49,287 nt of DNA from an uncultured Chlorobiaceae bacterium (GTDB lineage: Bacteria; Bacteroidota; Chlorobiia; Chlorobiales; Chlorobiaceae): NCBI GenBank assembly GCA_903822595.1, contig CAIJPS010000028.1:1-49287 (forward strand). The letters are read 5' to 3'. The position numbers were made by a program, and so were the translations under genes. A model generated the notes under the pieces. It saw nothing but the letters and a program-made list of their open reading frames with translations, ran no database searches and was not told where the DNA came from. This document shows positions 8,531-17,275 of this stretch, piece after piece. Within the stretch, counting starts at the first letter, position 1. Every line of letters begins with the position of its first letter.

Positions 8531-9641
8531 ACCCTTCAAAAAACAGTCTTGCCAACTCTTTCCGTGCACTTGCAAGCAACTCCCGTACCGCTGATTCCTC
8601 TCTGCGAGTCAGTTCGGCAACCTCGCCGATCCCTCTCTTTTCCTGCTCCACCATCCGGTAGACCTCCTGCTGTTCCGGGGTGAGCTTTTCAATGCAGCGA
8701 TTCATTTTCAGGTCGTCACTGTCGAGGATACTCTTTTGTGCAACGATTCCTGTGCCGGAATCGCTTGCTTTCCGTCCGAAAAGTTCATCAGCGGTTGCCG
8801 GTTGTGGCGCCTCATCGCTGACGTCGCCGAAGAGGCGGACAAAGCCCATGAAGTCGAGGCCGACAGCTTCGCAGGGGGTGATGCGGTTTTCAATGATATC
8901 CCCGGCGAGCTTCCGGAATTTGTCGCGGATTTCAGGCAGGCGGATGGCGAAGTCGAAGCTGTCGTCCTTGTCGCGGGCGTCGGCGTTGTAGGGTACCTTC
9001 ATGAGTACCGTGATGCCGGCCGCTTCGGCGTATCGTTCGGCAACGCCGCTGCCGTCATCTCGGTTGATGATAAGGCCGAGCAGGCGCGACTCTCCGCCGA
9101 TGGTTCTGAAATAGTTGTTGGCCTGGCAGATGTTGTTGGCGGTGAAGATGGATTGCCGGTCGTTGTTGGTGACCAGAATGACCTCTTCGCTGAGGGAGCG
9201 GGCGAGCGGGGTAGCAAATCCTCCGCAGACGACGTCGCCGAGAAAGTCCATCAGAATGATGTCGATATCCCACTTGAAGATCCCGAGTTTTTCAAGCACA
9301 TCAAATCCCGAGATGATGCCCCTGCCTCCGCATCCCCGGCCAACCTGCGGACCGCCAAGTTCGATGCCATAAATGGGTTGCGGAAAGTCTGTAATATCGC
9401 GTCGGAAGACGATGTCGCTGATGGCGACCGGCTGGTTCAGTGCGTTTCGTTCTGCAAAGACGTCGGTTACGGTGGGCAGGGGGATGCCTCCGAAAAGGGA
9501 GGTTGTTGAGTCGTGCTTGGGATCGCAGCCGAGCTGGAGCACCCGCTGGTTCATCAGGGCAAAGGTGGCGCTGAGGTTGGTGGTTGTAAAGCTTTTGCCT
9601 ATGCCACCCTTGCCGTATATCGCTATGGTTCTTGCTGCCAT
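8529..9641 (-). CDS. bchX: Chlorophyllide reductase iron protein BchX with extra C-terminal HTH-like tail
   Basis: BchX is the NifH-like ATPase of chlorophyllide a reductase. It passes electrons from its 4Fe4S cluster to BchYZ, which reduces ring B on the way to bacteriochlorophyllide a. Visible features: P-loop GKGGIGKS at residues 10-17, CDPKHDSTT near 39, cluster-ligand region GRGCGGRGI near 103 and LMDFLGDVVCGGFA near 130, which supplies the second cysteine. The last ~55 residues (LTPEQQEVYRMVEQ, then IGEVAELTRREESAVRELL) are beyond the NifH core and resemble a sigma-70 region-4 helix-turn-helix. It follows bchC by 10 bp in a bchF-bchC-bchX operon. Confidence 0.93.
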   Translation of the reverse strand: MAARTIAIYGKGGIGKSFTTTNLSATFALMNQRVLQLGCDPKHDSTTSLFGGIPLPTVTDVFAERNALNQPVAISDIVFRRDITDFPQPIYGIELGGPQVGRGCGGRGIISGFDVLEKLGIFKWDIDIILMDFLGDVVCGGFATPLARSLSEEVILVTNNDRQSIFTANNICQANNYFRTIGGESRLLGLIINRDDGSGVAERYAEAAGITVLMKVPYNADARDKDDSFDFAIRLPEIRDKFRKLAGDIIENRITPCEAVGLDFMGFVRLFGDVSDEAPQPATADELFGRKASDSGTGIVAQKSILDSDDLKMNRCIEKLTPEQQEVYRMVEQEKRGIGEVAELTRREESAVRELLASARKELARLFFEG

Positions 9642-9651
9642 CTTGCGCTGC

Positions 9652-10656
9652 TTATGATTGTACCGTGACAGGGGATGTTTCTCCCTCCTGCTGGGAGCCG
9701 GTTTTCCAGAGCAGAATCATTTTGAGGCAGTCGGGATCGGTGAATGCCTGCTGGTAGGCATCGGTGATCTTCTCCTCAACCCTGTGCTGATGGGTAAAAA
9801 TTCGCTCTGCATTGAGTTTGTGCTTGGCAATCAGCTCTCTTACTCGCTCCAGATCGCCCTTGGCCCACTGTTTTGCGGCAATGAAGGAGAGCTCTTTCTG
9901 GAAGGCCAAAGAGTAGTCGATGTTGATTCGCTGGTAGTAGCCGCCGAGAATCACGGTTCCCTGAAATTTCAGAAAGCGCAGGCCGGTGTCGATGGCGCTC
10001 ATGATGCCGGTGCTGTCGATCAGTATGTCGAACTCATGGCCAGCAAGGGCTGCGGCAACATCCTCCGTGTCGGGATTGACCTTGAGGTTGGCGGTTGAGA
10101 GGCGTAACCTCGTTTTGTTGGGCTCGGTTACCGCAACCAGTTTGGCCCCCATGAGCTGAGCCAGTTCAGCGGCGAGAATACCCACGGCACCCTGGCCAAG
10201 CACGAGCACCTTCTTGTTTTTAACTTTTGCCAGATCGACAATGTGGAGAGCGGTTGCGCCAAGGGGCAGGGCAATGCCTGACTGGGGATTTTCCATGTTG
10301 TCGAGCACGGTGATTGCCTCGACCGGGCAGACGATGTACTCCGAAGCGCCTCCAAAAGCTGCATTGACCCCCTCATAACCGAATGAGCCGGCAACATAGG
10401 CAAACTTGCCAATGAGGTTCTGGTTGACATGGTCGCCTGCCTGAATGATTTTTCCTACGGTTTCGTAACCGGGAATAAAGGGGAAAATGAATGGCCAGGA
10501 AGGAATCAGGCCATTGTAGGCCATTTTTTCAGTGCCGGTGCTTATTGATGACCACCAGGTTTCAACCAGCACATCGGTTGAGGAGAGGGGTTTCAGTGTA
10601 ACCTCAGAGAGTTCAATCTGGCGTACACCGCTGAAGACAATGGCTTTTGCTTTCAT
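9652..10656 (-). CDS. bchC: 3-(1-hydroxyethyl) bacteriochlorophyllide dehydrogenase BchC
   Basis: A medium-chain NAD(P)-dependent dehydrogenase of 334 residues that oxidises the C3 hydroxyethyl group to acetyl in bacteriochlorophyllide a synthesis. Start set at MKAKAIVFSG (10656), where homology begins, 16 bp after bchF; the longer reading overlaps bchF and has no family resemblance. Seen: FIPGYETVGKI (GroES-like part), the Rossmann motif VLGQGAVGILAAELAQ near residue 145, and a C-terminal KMILLW typical of the family. Tightly packed between bchF and bchX, supporting co-transcription. Confidence 0.93.
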   Translation of the reverse strand: MKAKAIVFSGVRQIELSEVTLKPLSSTDVLVETWWSSISTGTEKMAYNGLIPSWPFIFPFIPGYETVGKIIQAGDHVNQNLIGKFAYVAGSFGYEGVNAAFGGASEYIVCPVEAITVLDNMENPQSGIALPLGATALHIVDLAKVKNKKVLVLGQGAVGILAAELAQLMGAKLVAVTEPNKTRLRLSTANLKVNPDTEDVAAALAGHEFDILIDSTGIMSAIDTGLRFLKFQGTVILGGYYQRINIDYSLAFQKELSFIAAKQWAKGDLERVRELIAKHKLNAERIFTHQHRVEEKITDAYQQAFTDPDCLKMILLWKTGSQQEGETSPVTVQS

Positions 10657-10672
10657 AATAAGGTTTGGGTGA

Positions 10673-11143
10673 TCAGGCCGACTGCCGCTTGAGCTTTTTT
10701 TCATTGTGCTTTTCAAGAAGCAGACGAATGACAAATTGTGCAGCGTTCACAAGATAGCTCAGATAGGCGAGCAGTGCGGTCCAGATAAGCGTGGCTTCAT
10801 CGAGCCCCATGAAGAAGAGGATAAAGTACGAAAGATGGACCACCATCGCTATGGCGCTGCCGAAATCTTCCCAGAAAAATTCATGTGCAAAGGCAAATTG
10901 ACCGAAAACCTCAAGTTCAAAAAAGCCGCCGGTCACAAAAATCAGGACAAGCATGAGGGTTTTCAGGGTAACAAAAAAGGTAATCCAGGCGAAGTTGTCG
11001 ATCCCGTTGTGGGATTGGTAGAGCCAGGTGACCGTCAGGCCGGCAAGAAACATGACAAACTGGATGGGGGCGAGGATTCCCTGCACTTTTGTCCAGACTG
11101 AGGCATTTCTTCGTTCAAGTTGTTCAGGTGTGTAACGAGGCAT
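10673..11143 (-). CDS. bchF: 3-vinyl bacteriochlorophyllide hydratase BchF
   Basis: A 156-residue integral membrane protein with four hydrophobic segments (about residues 22-40, 53-72, 93-112 and 118-138). It hydrates the C3 vinyl group of chlorophyllide to hydroxyethyl, the substrate of BchC. The start MPRYTPEQLERRNASVWTKV and the motif EVFGQFAFAHEFFWED are characteristic. Green sulfur bacteria also have the paralogue BchV, which acts in bacteriochlorophyll c/d/e synthesis; this copy is called bchF because it leads bchC and bchX in one operon. It is the first gene of that operon. Confidence 0.92.
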   Translation of the reverse strand: MPRYTPEQLERRNASVWTKVQGILAPIQFVMFLAGLTVTWLYQSHNGIDNFAWITFFVTLKTLMLVLIFVTGGFFELEVFGQFAFAHEFFWEDFGSAIAMVVHLSYFILFFMGLDEATLIWTALLAYLSYLVNAAQFVIRLLLEKHNEKKLKRQSA

Positions 11144-11251
11144 AAAACAAGGAGTTCACTGATGGTGGCGGAAATTCTTTAACTGCTTTGCAAAAAAGTA
11201 GTTGAATATAGTAAAATTCGGCACGGACGGCAAACCGTGCCAAACCCTCTT

Positions 11252-12946
11252 TTATTGGACGTTCCACTCCCAGGCGTTGTAGAGTGTTGCGATCAGGTTG
11301 ATATTGGTGTTTTTGATGCGACTGTTGACTCCTTCAAGCTCATCGTAGTAGTAGAGAAAGCTTCTCGGCTGTTCGTCGTGCAGGATTTTCTGATAGCTTT
11401 TCCAGAGGGCCAGGCTGCGCCCCGGGGGAAGGGGACGGCTCAGTTCTGCAATAATGGTGTCGAGCTCTTTGTTCTGAAAAGCCGATGAGTTGAACGGCCG
11501 GCGGGCAAAGTCAGAGCCCCAGATAACAAGCTGAAAGGGCAGCGTTTCGGCAGCCATGCCTGAAAGGGCGGCATCGTAGCGGAACTCGTTCTGGTTTTTG
11601 TTGAAAATAAGGCTCTCGTCAAATTTCAGACGGCACTCGATGCCGATTTCACGGAGGTTTTGCTGAATAATGGTTGCGGCATAGTTGCGCCGTGGATTGC
11701 CGACCGGAGCAGCAAGTTCAAACGAGAATTTTTTTCCGTTTTTCTGCAGAATGCCGTCCGGGCCGGGCGCCCAGCCAACTGAACGCAAGAGAGCGGTAGC
11801 CTTCTGGGGGTCATAATGGTAGGGCTCAAGCGAGGTGTCGGCTATTTCGCGGTAGGCTGGTGAAAGAGAAGTGTTGACGATGGTGGCGTGCTCCGGACCC
11901 ATGAAGCCGTCTATGATGGATTGTCGGTCAATGGCAAGCGTGAGCGCCTGGCGTACCACTCTGTCGCCAAAAAGGGCGTTTGGCATTACCTTGCGCGCTT
12001 TACGCCACGCTTCTCCATCAATGTTGAGCCAGACGATGCTGTCGAAGAAGCGGTTTTTAACGGGTTTGATGACAATGGATGGGGAGCTTTTTGCAAGCTC
12101 GTTGATATCCTTGGGATTGATTCCTCCAGCCGAAATCATGGCATCGATTTGCCCTGATTTCAGCATGGCAAGGCGGGTTGTATATTCAGGTACCACCAGA
12201 AAAACCATGTTTTTGATGGTGGCTGGCCGGGGAAGGTGAGAAGAGGGGTTGGAGACCAGTTCCAGTTTTTCCTGGCGTGCCCACCGTTTGACCTTGAAGG
12301 GCCCAGCGCTCAATACGGGTATTTCAGCGGCCTTGGTGCGGATTTCATCTGCGGCATAGCTTTTGAAAAGATGCGCGGCAACCGGCATCAGGTCATTGAA
12401 ATGGTCGAGAACAATCTCCTGCGCCATCGGTTTGCTGAAATGGAGTACCAGCGTCGAGTCGTTAGGGGTCTCAACGGCACGGTCGATATCAGCCGTTCCA
12501 TCCGGAAGCAAGAGCAGGTCGTTAAGGTAGTGCTGTCGTGAACTCGCTATTTTCGGGTTCTTGTAGAGGAGGTAGGAGTATTTGAAGTCGTGCGACGTCA
12601 CCCTCTTTCCATCTTCCCACACCGCGTCGCCGCGCAAATTGAACGTGGCTTGTTTGCCGTCAGAAGAGAACACCCAGCTTTTGGCGGTGTTGGGCAGAAA
12701 GCTTATCGCACCCTTTTTTTCATCGTAGGAGGGTTTGACCAGCGAAGGGTAGAGCAGTGTGCAAACTTCGCGCGACATGGAGAGCTGGATGAGCAGGGGA
12801 TTGAGATAGTCAAAGTCAGCCGAAACACCGATAACAATCTGTTCCTGGCGAACCTTGTTGTTCTGCTGCTGGCAGGCGGAGAGTCCGGCAAGAAGCAGAA
12901 GGATTGAGACTGCAGAGAGGATTTTCCGGAAGATGGTTTGTCTCAT
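11252..12946 (-). CDS. Family 5 ABC transporter substrate-binding lipoprotein
   Basis: A 564-residue extracytoplasmic solute-binding protein of the DppA/OppA (SBP_bac_5) family. The start at 12946 gives a lipoprotein signal peptide, MRQTIFRKILSAV..LLLLAGLSAC, with the lipobox cysteine at residue 25; 22 residues of upstream reading lack signal character. Family motifs: DYLNPLL near the mature start, WEDGKRVTSHDFKYSYLL, the peptide-site region around RQALTLAIDRQSIIDGFM, and YHYDPQKATALLRSVGW. It normally delivers peptides or similar ligands to an ABC permease, but no permease or ATPase gene is next to it, so the ligand is unknown. It lies 108 bp upstream of bchF on the same strand. Confidence 0.87.
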   Translation of the reverse strand: MRQTIFRKILSAVSILLLLAGLSACQQQNNKVRQEQIVIGVSADFDYLNPLLIQLSMSREVCTLLYPSLVKPSYDEKKGAISFLPNTAKSWVFSSDGKQATFNLRGDAVWEDGKRVTSHDFKYSYLLYKNPKIASSRQHYLNDLLLLPDGTADIDRAVETPNDSTLVLHFSKPMAQEIVLDHFNDLMPVAAHLFKSYAADEIRTKAAEIPVLSAGPFKVKRWARQEKLELVSNPSSHLPRPATIKNMVFLVVPEYTTRLAMLKSGQIDAMISAGGINPKDINELAKSSPSIVIKPVKNRFFDSIVWLNIDGEAWRKARKVMPNALFGDRVVRQALTLAIDRQSIIDGFMGPEHATIVNTSLSPAYREIADTSLEPYHYDPQKATALLRSVGWAPGPDGILQKNGKKFSFELAAPVGNPRRNYAATIIQQNLREIGIECRLKFDESLIFNKNQNEFRYDAALSGMAAETLPFQLVIWGSDFARRPFNSSAFQNKELDTIIAELSRPLPPGRSLALWKSYQKILHDEQPRSFLYYYDELEGVNSRIKNTNINLIATLYNAWEWNVQ

Positions 12947-13396
12947 TTCACAGTGATTGATGGTGGAGAGAGTGACCACAAGGTATGCAAAACAATGGAC
13001 AATTGACAATGGGCATGAACAGTAGTTGGCCTCTTTTGCCCAATCGGGATGAGAGACTGATATAAATTAAATGAATTGGCTCAAGTGTCCGTTTGACAGA
13101 CAGCGTGCAGTGTAATTTAATGTTTGGATAATGCCGTTATAATTCATTAATAAATACTTGTAAACCTTCTTTGTAAGAGGCAGTTTTGCTCTCGACCCTG
13201 TTTTCTTTTCTTACGCTCCCTGAATGCTCTTAAGGTACAGTCCTGAGCAATATCGGGAGATCACCAATGCATCCATATCGGCGTGAGGTCGAAAAAGTGT
13301 GAGTCGGAACGGTTAGCCGAAAAGTTTCACTGGTGAAAGAATGAGTACGAGAGGGTTTACCAATTGCTCTTTAACTTTAAAAAAACTGGAGGATCT
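12947..13396. other. Intergenic region between divergent genes
   Basis: About 450 bp separate the leftward lipoprotein gene from the rightward peptidase gene. No coding frame with family resemblance is visible. It should hold both promoters and leader sequences. A ribosome site CTGGAGGATCT lies just before 13397. I see no clear riboswitch or tRNA. Confidence 0.5.
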
Positions 13397-14314
13397 ATGG
13401 GTCAAATTCCGCAGATGTTGGGAATGGGATGGTTGCCGGATTATCCTGATTTCAGGGATTACACGGCAGATCAAAATCAAATTTCAACAACAGGCAAGCA
13501 GTTGGGACAAAAAGATTCCATCAAGGCCATGCTTGCAAAATCGGGAGTTGCAAAACCGGCAAAACTGACGATGCCTCCTACTGTCGATTTAAGGCCGTGG
13601 TGTTCCCCAATCGAAAACCAGGAAACAATTGGTTCCTGTACGGCACATGCTGGCGTTGGGATCGTCGAGTACTTTGAACGGAGGGCTTTTGGCAAGCATA
13701 TTGATGCCTCACGACTCTTTCTCTACAAGACCACGAGAAATCTGATGCACTGGACCGGAGACACTGGTGCCTTTCTGCGCTCAACCATGGGTGCGCTTGT
13801 GCTTTTTGGTGTGCCGCCTGAAGAGTATCTGCCTTATGTGGTTACTGATTATGACAAAGAACCATCGGCCTTCTGTTACGCTTTTGCCCAGAACTTTCAG
13901 GCAATAAATTATTACCGTCTCGATCCGATCGGAACAGCCAAGGATGCGTTACTGACCCAGATCAAGGCAAACTTGTCAGCAGGACTGCCTTTGATGTTTG
14001 GCTTTACTGTCTATAACTCGATATCGCAGGCTGCTACGACCGGCAAAATACCATACCCGACTGCAGGAGAAAAAATTGCCGGTGGCCATGCCATTGCTGC
14101 TGTTGGTTTTGATGACACACTGAAGATTAAAAATACCAACCCAAAGGCAGCGGAAACCAAAGGTGCTCTGCTTATCAGAAACTCATGGGGAACAGGGTGG
14201 GGTGACGGCGGTTATGGCTGGCTACCTTACGAATATGTGCAGAAAGGATTGGCTGTTGACTGGTGGTCGCTGCTCAAAAACGAGTGGATCGATACCGGAG
14301 AATTCAAGGCATGA
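13397..14314 (+). CDS. C1 (papain-like) cysteine peptidase
   Basis: A 305-residue papain-family peptidase. Start set at 13397 because GGAGG lies 6 bases upstream; the longer reading from 13364 has no ribosome site. Catalytic residues in order: Gln/Cys in NQETIGSCTAHA (Cys near residue 84), His in GGHAIAAVGFDD (near 231) and Asn in IRNSWGTGWGDGGYGWLPY (near 265). The ~65-residue N-terminal stretch with DYRD-like PDYPDFRDYT precedes the catalytic domain as in other bacterial C1A homologues. I see no signal peptide, so it may be cytoplasmic or exported by another route. Substrate unknown. A strong terminator follows directly. Confidence 0.88.
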   Translation: MGQIPQMLGMGWLPDYPDFRDYTADQNQISTTGKQLGQKDSIKAMLAKSGVAKPAKLTMPPTVDLRPWCSPIENQETIGSCTAHAGVGIVEYFERRAFGKHIDASRLFLYKTTRNLMHWTGDTGAFLRSTMGALVLFGVPPEEYLPYVVTDYDKEPSAFCYAFAQNFQAINYYRLDPIGTAKDALLTQIKANLSAGLPLMFGFTVYNSISQAATTGKIPYPTAGEKIAGGHAIAAVGFDDTLKIKNTNPKAAETKGALLIRNSWGTGWGDGGYGWLPYEYVQKGLAVDWWSLLKNEWIDTGEFKA

Positions 14315-14326
14315 CTGTGCTGGGAA

Positions 14327-14363
14327 GCGAAAAAGCCCTCCTGGAGTGAGAGGGCTTTTTCGC
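14327..14363. terminator. Rho-independent terminator, usable on both strands
   Basis: A perfect 14-bp inverted repeat, GCGAAAAAGCCCTC and GAGGGCTTTTTCGC, with a 9-base loop, lies between the peptidase gene and the convergent pstS gene. The stem contains A5/T5, so it could stop transcription from either side. Confidence 0.85.
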
Positions 14364-14418
14364 GTTGGCTCTTCCGGCATGAGCGTGAAGCTGTTACCAG
14401 AAGCAATAAATCAATCAC

Positions 14419-15237
14419 TCAATAATAGTTCACAAAACCGGTCTCGCTGATGATGCGTTTGCCTTCGGCGGTTTTTGGCAGATCGATGAACTGTTTGACA
14501 GCTCCTGTCGGCTGGCCGTTGGTGTACATGAAGAGCGGACGGTGTACCGGGTACGTGCCGTTTTTGACCGTTTTGACGTCAGCATCAACACCGTCAACCA
14601 GAACTGCCTTGACTGATGAGTCAACAAAGCCCAGACCGATATAACTGATTGCCGCTGGCGTAGATGCTACACGGCTTTTGATGGCGCCGTTGCTTGACTG
14701 GGTCTCTGCTCTTTTGGAAATCGGGTTATCTTTCCCCATAACCAGCTCTTTAAACGAGTCGGCAGTACCGCTGTTCGATTCACGCTGGATCATAACGATG
14801 GGAGAATTCGGTCCACCAACCTCACTCCAGTTGGTGTACTTGCCCATGTAAATACCGCGGATCTGTGCTTTTGAAAGCGCATTGACGCGGTTGCTGGGAT
14901 GCACCACAATACAGAGACCGTCAAGCGCAACAATGTGCTCGACAGGATTGACACCATTGCTTCTGGCAGCAGCCAGCTCTTTGTCTTTCATGGGGCGTGA
15001 CATGGTAGCGATGTCACAGGTTTTGTTGATCAGGCTTTTTGCGCCGTTACCGGAACCCGATTCACTTACCGTGACCTGTACTCCTGTGGTTTTGGTATAG
15101 TGATCGGCAAATGCTTTGGCGATAGGACCCACCGTGGTCGAACCGTCAATAACAATTTTTCCGGCGGCTTGGGCTGTGCCAGCAGCCATAAGACTGAAAA
15201 CAGTGGCACTTAAAAGTATTTTTTTGAAAAGCTTCAT
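14419..15237 (-). CDS. pstS: Phosphate ABC transporter substrate-binding protein PstS
   Basis: A 272-residue periplasmic phosphate-binding protein. Signal peptide MKLFKKILLSATVFSLMAAG ending TAQA-AGK. Phosphate-binding motifs: DGSTTVGPIAKAFADHY (residues about 32-48), ESGSGNGAKSLI, and QRESNSGTADSFKELV near residue 150, which contacts the anion. It would feed PstCAB, but no pstC/A/B gene is in the window, so the transporter is encoded elsewhere or this is a stand-alone PstS-like protein. A porin gene lies 146 bp upstream on the same strand, so the two may be co-regulated in phosphate uptake. Confidence 0.88.
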   Translation of the reverse strand: MKLFKKILLSATVFSLMAAGTAQAAGKIVIDGSTTVGPIAKAFADHYTKTTGVQVTVSESGSGNGAKSLINKTCDIATMSRPMKDKELAAARSNGVNPVEHIVALDGLCIVVHPSNRVNALSKAQIRGIYMGKYTNWSEVGGPNSPIVMIQRESNSGTADSFKELVMGKDNPISKRAETQSSNGAIKSRVASTPAAISYIGLGFVDSSVKAVLVDGVDADVKTVKNGTYPVHRPLFMYTNGQPTGAVKQFIDLPKTAEGKRIISETGFVNYY

Positions 15238-15383
15238 GTTGATTGTCGTGATTGAGTTGATAAAATTAAAACGATTAAGAAAGTTTTTGGATAAAAAACC
15301 GGTTTAACAAGGCTGACCTTCAGCGGCGGGAACAGCCCTGTAAACCAGCCATACGACACAAAGAAAGAACAGCACACAATTTA

Positions 15384-16571
15384 TTAGAACTTGACGACGA
15401 CATCTGCCATGAAGAGGTGAGTGGTATTGGTTGATTCGTTGATAGTGGTTTTCGGATCATCAATGTTTTTGAACCTGAAATAGGTTGCGCCGATCGTCAT
15501 GTTTTGTACTAAATGGAAGACTCCTCCGATCTTGACTCCTCTCAGATCTACCTGTGAACCTCTATTTCGGTCTGAATCAGTAAAGCCGGTGAGTGCATCG
15601 CGTTCAATGTAGACATAATCAGCATTAACCGACCACTGCCCAACCTGCTTGGCATCACCGATTTTCAGTTCGCCAAGGTAACTCTTCCTTTTTGAGTTGT
15701 CTATATTGGAGTAGTGGGGTGAATTGGTTGCCGTATTGAACGCATACTGGCCGTTGATCTGCCAGGGAAGCGTGTCGGTGAGCTGGCCGCCAACTTTTCC
15801 AAAAAGCTCAACGATATTGAAGTCCTTTCCGGCGTAGCTGTTTGTGCCTTTCAAGACCATGCCGTTATAATCAAAGTGTACATAATCATAATAGGCGGCA
15901 CCGATATGATAGTTGAAATCGCCGCTGTCACCTTTATAGGCAACCTGACCAACAACAAGGTAAGCGTCCCGTTCGCGTGGTGCTGTACCGGTTGCGCTGG
16001 GCGAGGGTGCTGAGTTATTGACCTCGTTCAGCGGGAAGTATCCTGCAACGGCATTTAATCCATCTTTTTCTTTGCCATCGCCATCTTTGCCATACTGCAG
16101 TGCTGCACCTTCAAAGGTAAGGTCGCTGTCCCAGACGAGATCGTTCACCACCACAAGCGTGCTTGCTACAGCCCGTTTTCCAAGGATGAGGTTTACTTTG
16201 CCGTTGAGAGCAGTTGGGTGGTAATCAATGAAGTATTCGTTCAGGAAAACTGGATTTGCATGGAACGTGTTGCCAAAGGTCTGATTGCGGGAAGTTGTTT
16301 CATTGGTAGCCCAATACTGGCTTGATGAAGTGTCATCGGTTGCGAGCTGAACACCGCTGGAAAGCTCTTCGTTTATCCAGGGATAGACACCAAGACGAAG
16401 ACGGCCACGATGGCGGTCGCGACTGTTCTCGGTTGTAGCGGGATTGTGATCGTCAGTCAATTCAGACTGATAACGGTATCGAACATCTCCTTTCCAGTTG
16501 AGGTCGACAGCCTGCGCGTTGTTGAACCCGAGGGCAGCGGCCAGACCGACTATCAATGCAACTTTTCTCAT
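15384..16571 (-). CDS. Putative outer membrane porin
   Basis: A ~395-residue outer-membrane beta-barrel protein. Start placed at MRKVALIVGLAAALGFNNAQ (16571), a clear signal peptide cleaved after AQA; upstream in-frame methionines give a longer, unlikely leader. The mature part alternates polar and aromatic residues as in barrel strands (WKGDVRYRYQSE, FNIVELFGKVGG, SVNADYVYIERDA) and ends in VVVKF with the C-terminal phenylalanine recognised by the BAM complex. It resembles the family of putative porins in Chlorobi and Bacteroidetes. Lying upstream of pstS on the same strand, it may pass phosphate, but this is only suggested by position. Confidence 0.8.
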   Translation of the reverse strand: MRKVALIVGLAAALGFNNAQAVDLNWKGDVRYRYQSELTDDHNPATTENSRDRHRGRLRLGVYPWINEELSSGVQLATDDTSSSQYWATNETTSRNQTFGNTFHANPVFLNEYFIDYHPTALNGKVNLILGKRAVASTLVVVNDLVWDSDLTFEGAALQYGKDGDGKEKDGLNAVAGYFPLNEVNNSAPSPSATGTAPRERDAYLVVGQVAYKGDSGDFNYHIGAAYYDYVHFDYNGMVLKGTNSYAGKDFNIVELFGKVGGQLTDTLPWQINGQYAFNTATNSPHYSNIDNSKRKSYLGELKIGDAKQVGQWSVNADYVYIERDALTGFTDSDRNRGSQVDLRGVKIGGVFHLVQNMTIGATYFRFKNIDDPKTTINESTNTTHLFMADVVVKF

Positions 16572-16795
16572 AAAATAAATGGTTGGTTTGTGTGGTGTGT
16601 TCATGAAAATCTCTGGATTCTTTTCGCATATCTTCATGCGCCACACAAAGTACTATTCGTTCTGTTGAGGAATTGTTAAGGGAGTGCTACAAGATTGTGA
16701 ACTCCTTGGGACGTTTTCTGTTCAGGCGAGGTGTTGCCGGATGAGCGCCTCTCACGGTTTCCTTTGGGAAGTTTTATTAATGCAAATGAGGAATC

Positions 16796-17245
16796 ATGAA
16801 GAGCTTTCTGCCGATTAATGTCAGGATTGATGACAAGAAAATTCTGTTTGTAGGAGGAGGTAAAATCGCTTTGCACAAAATCCAGACGGTTGAGAAGTAT
16901 ACCCGGAACATCTCTATTGTAGCGCCCGAGATTCAACAGGATTTGCACAAGAGGGGATTCAGTGAGAGCTGCAAGGAGTACGAAAAATCAGATCTTGAGG
17001 GCTTTTTTCTTGTTTATGCCTGCACGAACAATCTTGAGGTGAATCGCAGAATAAAAAAAGATGCTGCGGAATACGGAATTATGGTCAATGTTGTCGACAA
17101 CCGGGAGTTATCCGACTTTATTTCACCGGCAGTATTCAAGAAAGATGAGATGACCATTGCCATCTCTTCAAATGGTGAAAATGTAAAAAAGTCCGTTGAG
17201 TGGAGGGACAAAATAAAAACCATATTGCAAAATGGTGATCTCTGA
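16796..17245 (+). CDS. Precorrin-2 dehydrogenase (siroheme synthase N-terminal type)
   Basis: A 149-residue stand-alone version of the N-terminal domain of CysG / Met8p. It oxidises precorrin-2 to sirohydrochlorin with NAD+, and some members also insert iron to make siroheme. Seen: start [20 protein letters not shown], Rossmann motif [12 protein letters not shown] (residues 18-29), FLVYACTNN near 75, and [20 protein letters not shown] near 100 with the catalytic Asp. It lies 30 bp upstream of cobA on the same strand; the two give the branch from uroporphyrinogen III to siroheme and cobalamin. Confidence 0.88.
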   Translation: MKSFLPINVRIDDKKILFVGGGKIALHKIQTVEKYTRNISIVAPEIQQDLHKRGFSESCKEYEKSDLEGFFLVYACTNNLEVNRRIKKDAAEYGIMVNVVDNRELSDFISPAVFKKDEMTIAISSNGENVKKSVEWRDKIKTILQNGDL

Positions 17246-17275
17246 GTTACTTCCCAAAATATGAAGGACGACGTC

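Noticed and set aside
8736-9509. A 257-codon open frame on the plus strand opposite bchX
   Set aside because: bchX on the minus strand has clear catalytic motifs and operon context. The plus frame has no ribosome site or family resemblance and is a GC-driven shadow.
16680-16796. Cobalamin riboswitch before the siroheme/cobA genes
   Set aside because: The gap is only about 120 bp (GC-poor near the ATG) and I could not find the conserved core of that riboswitch.
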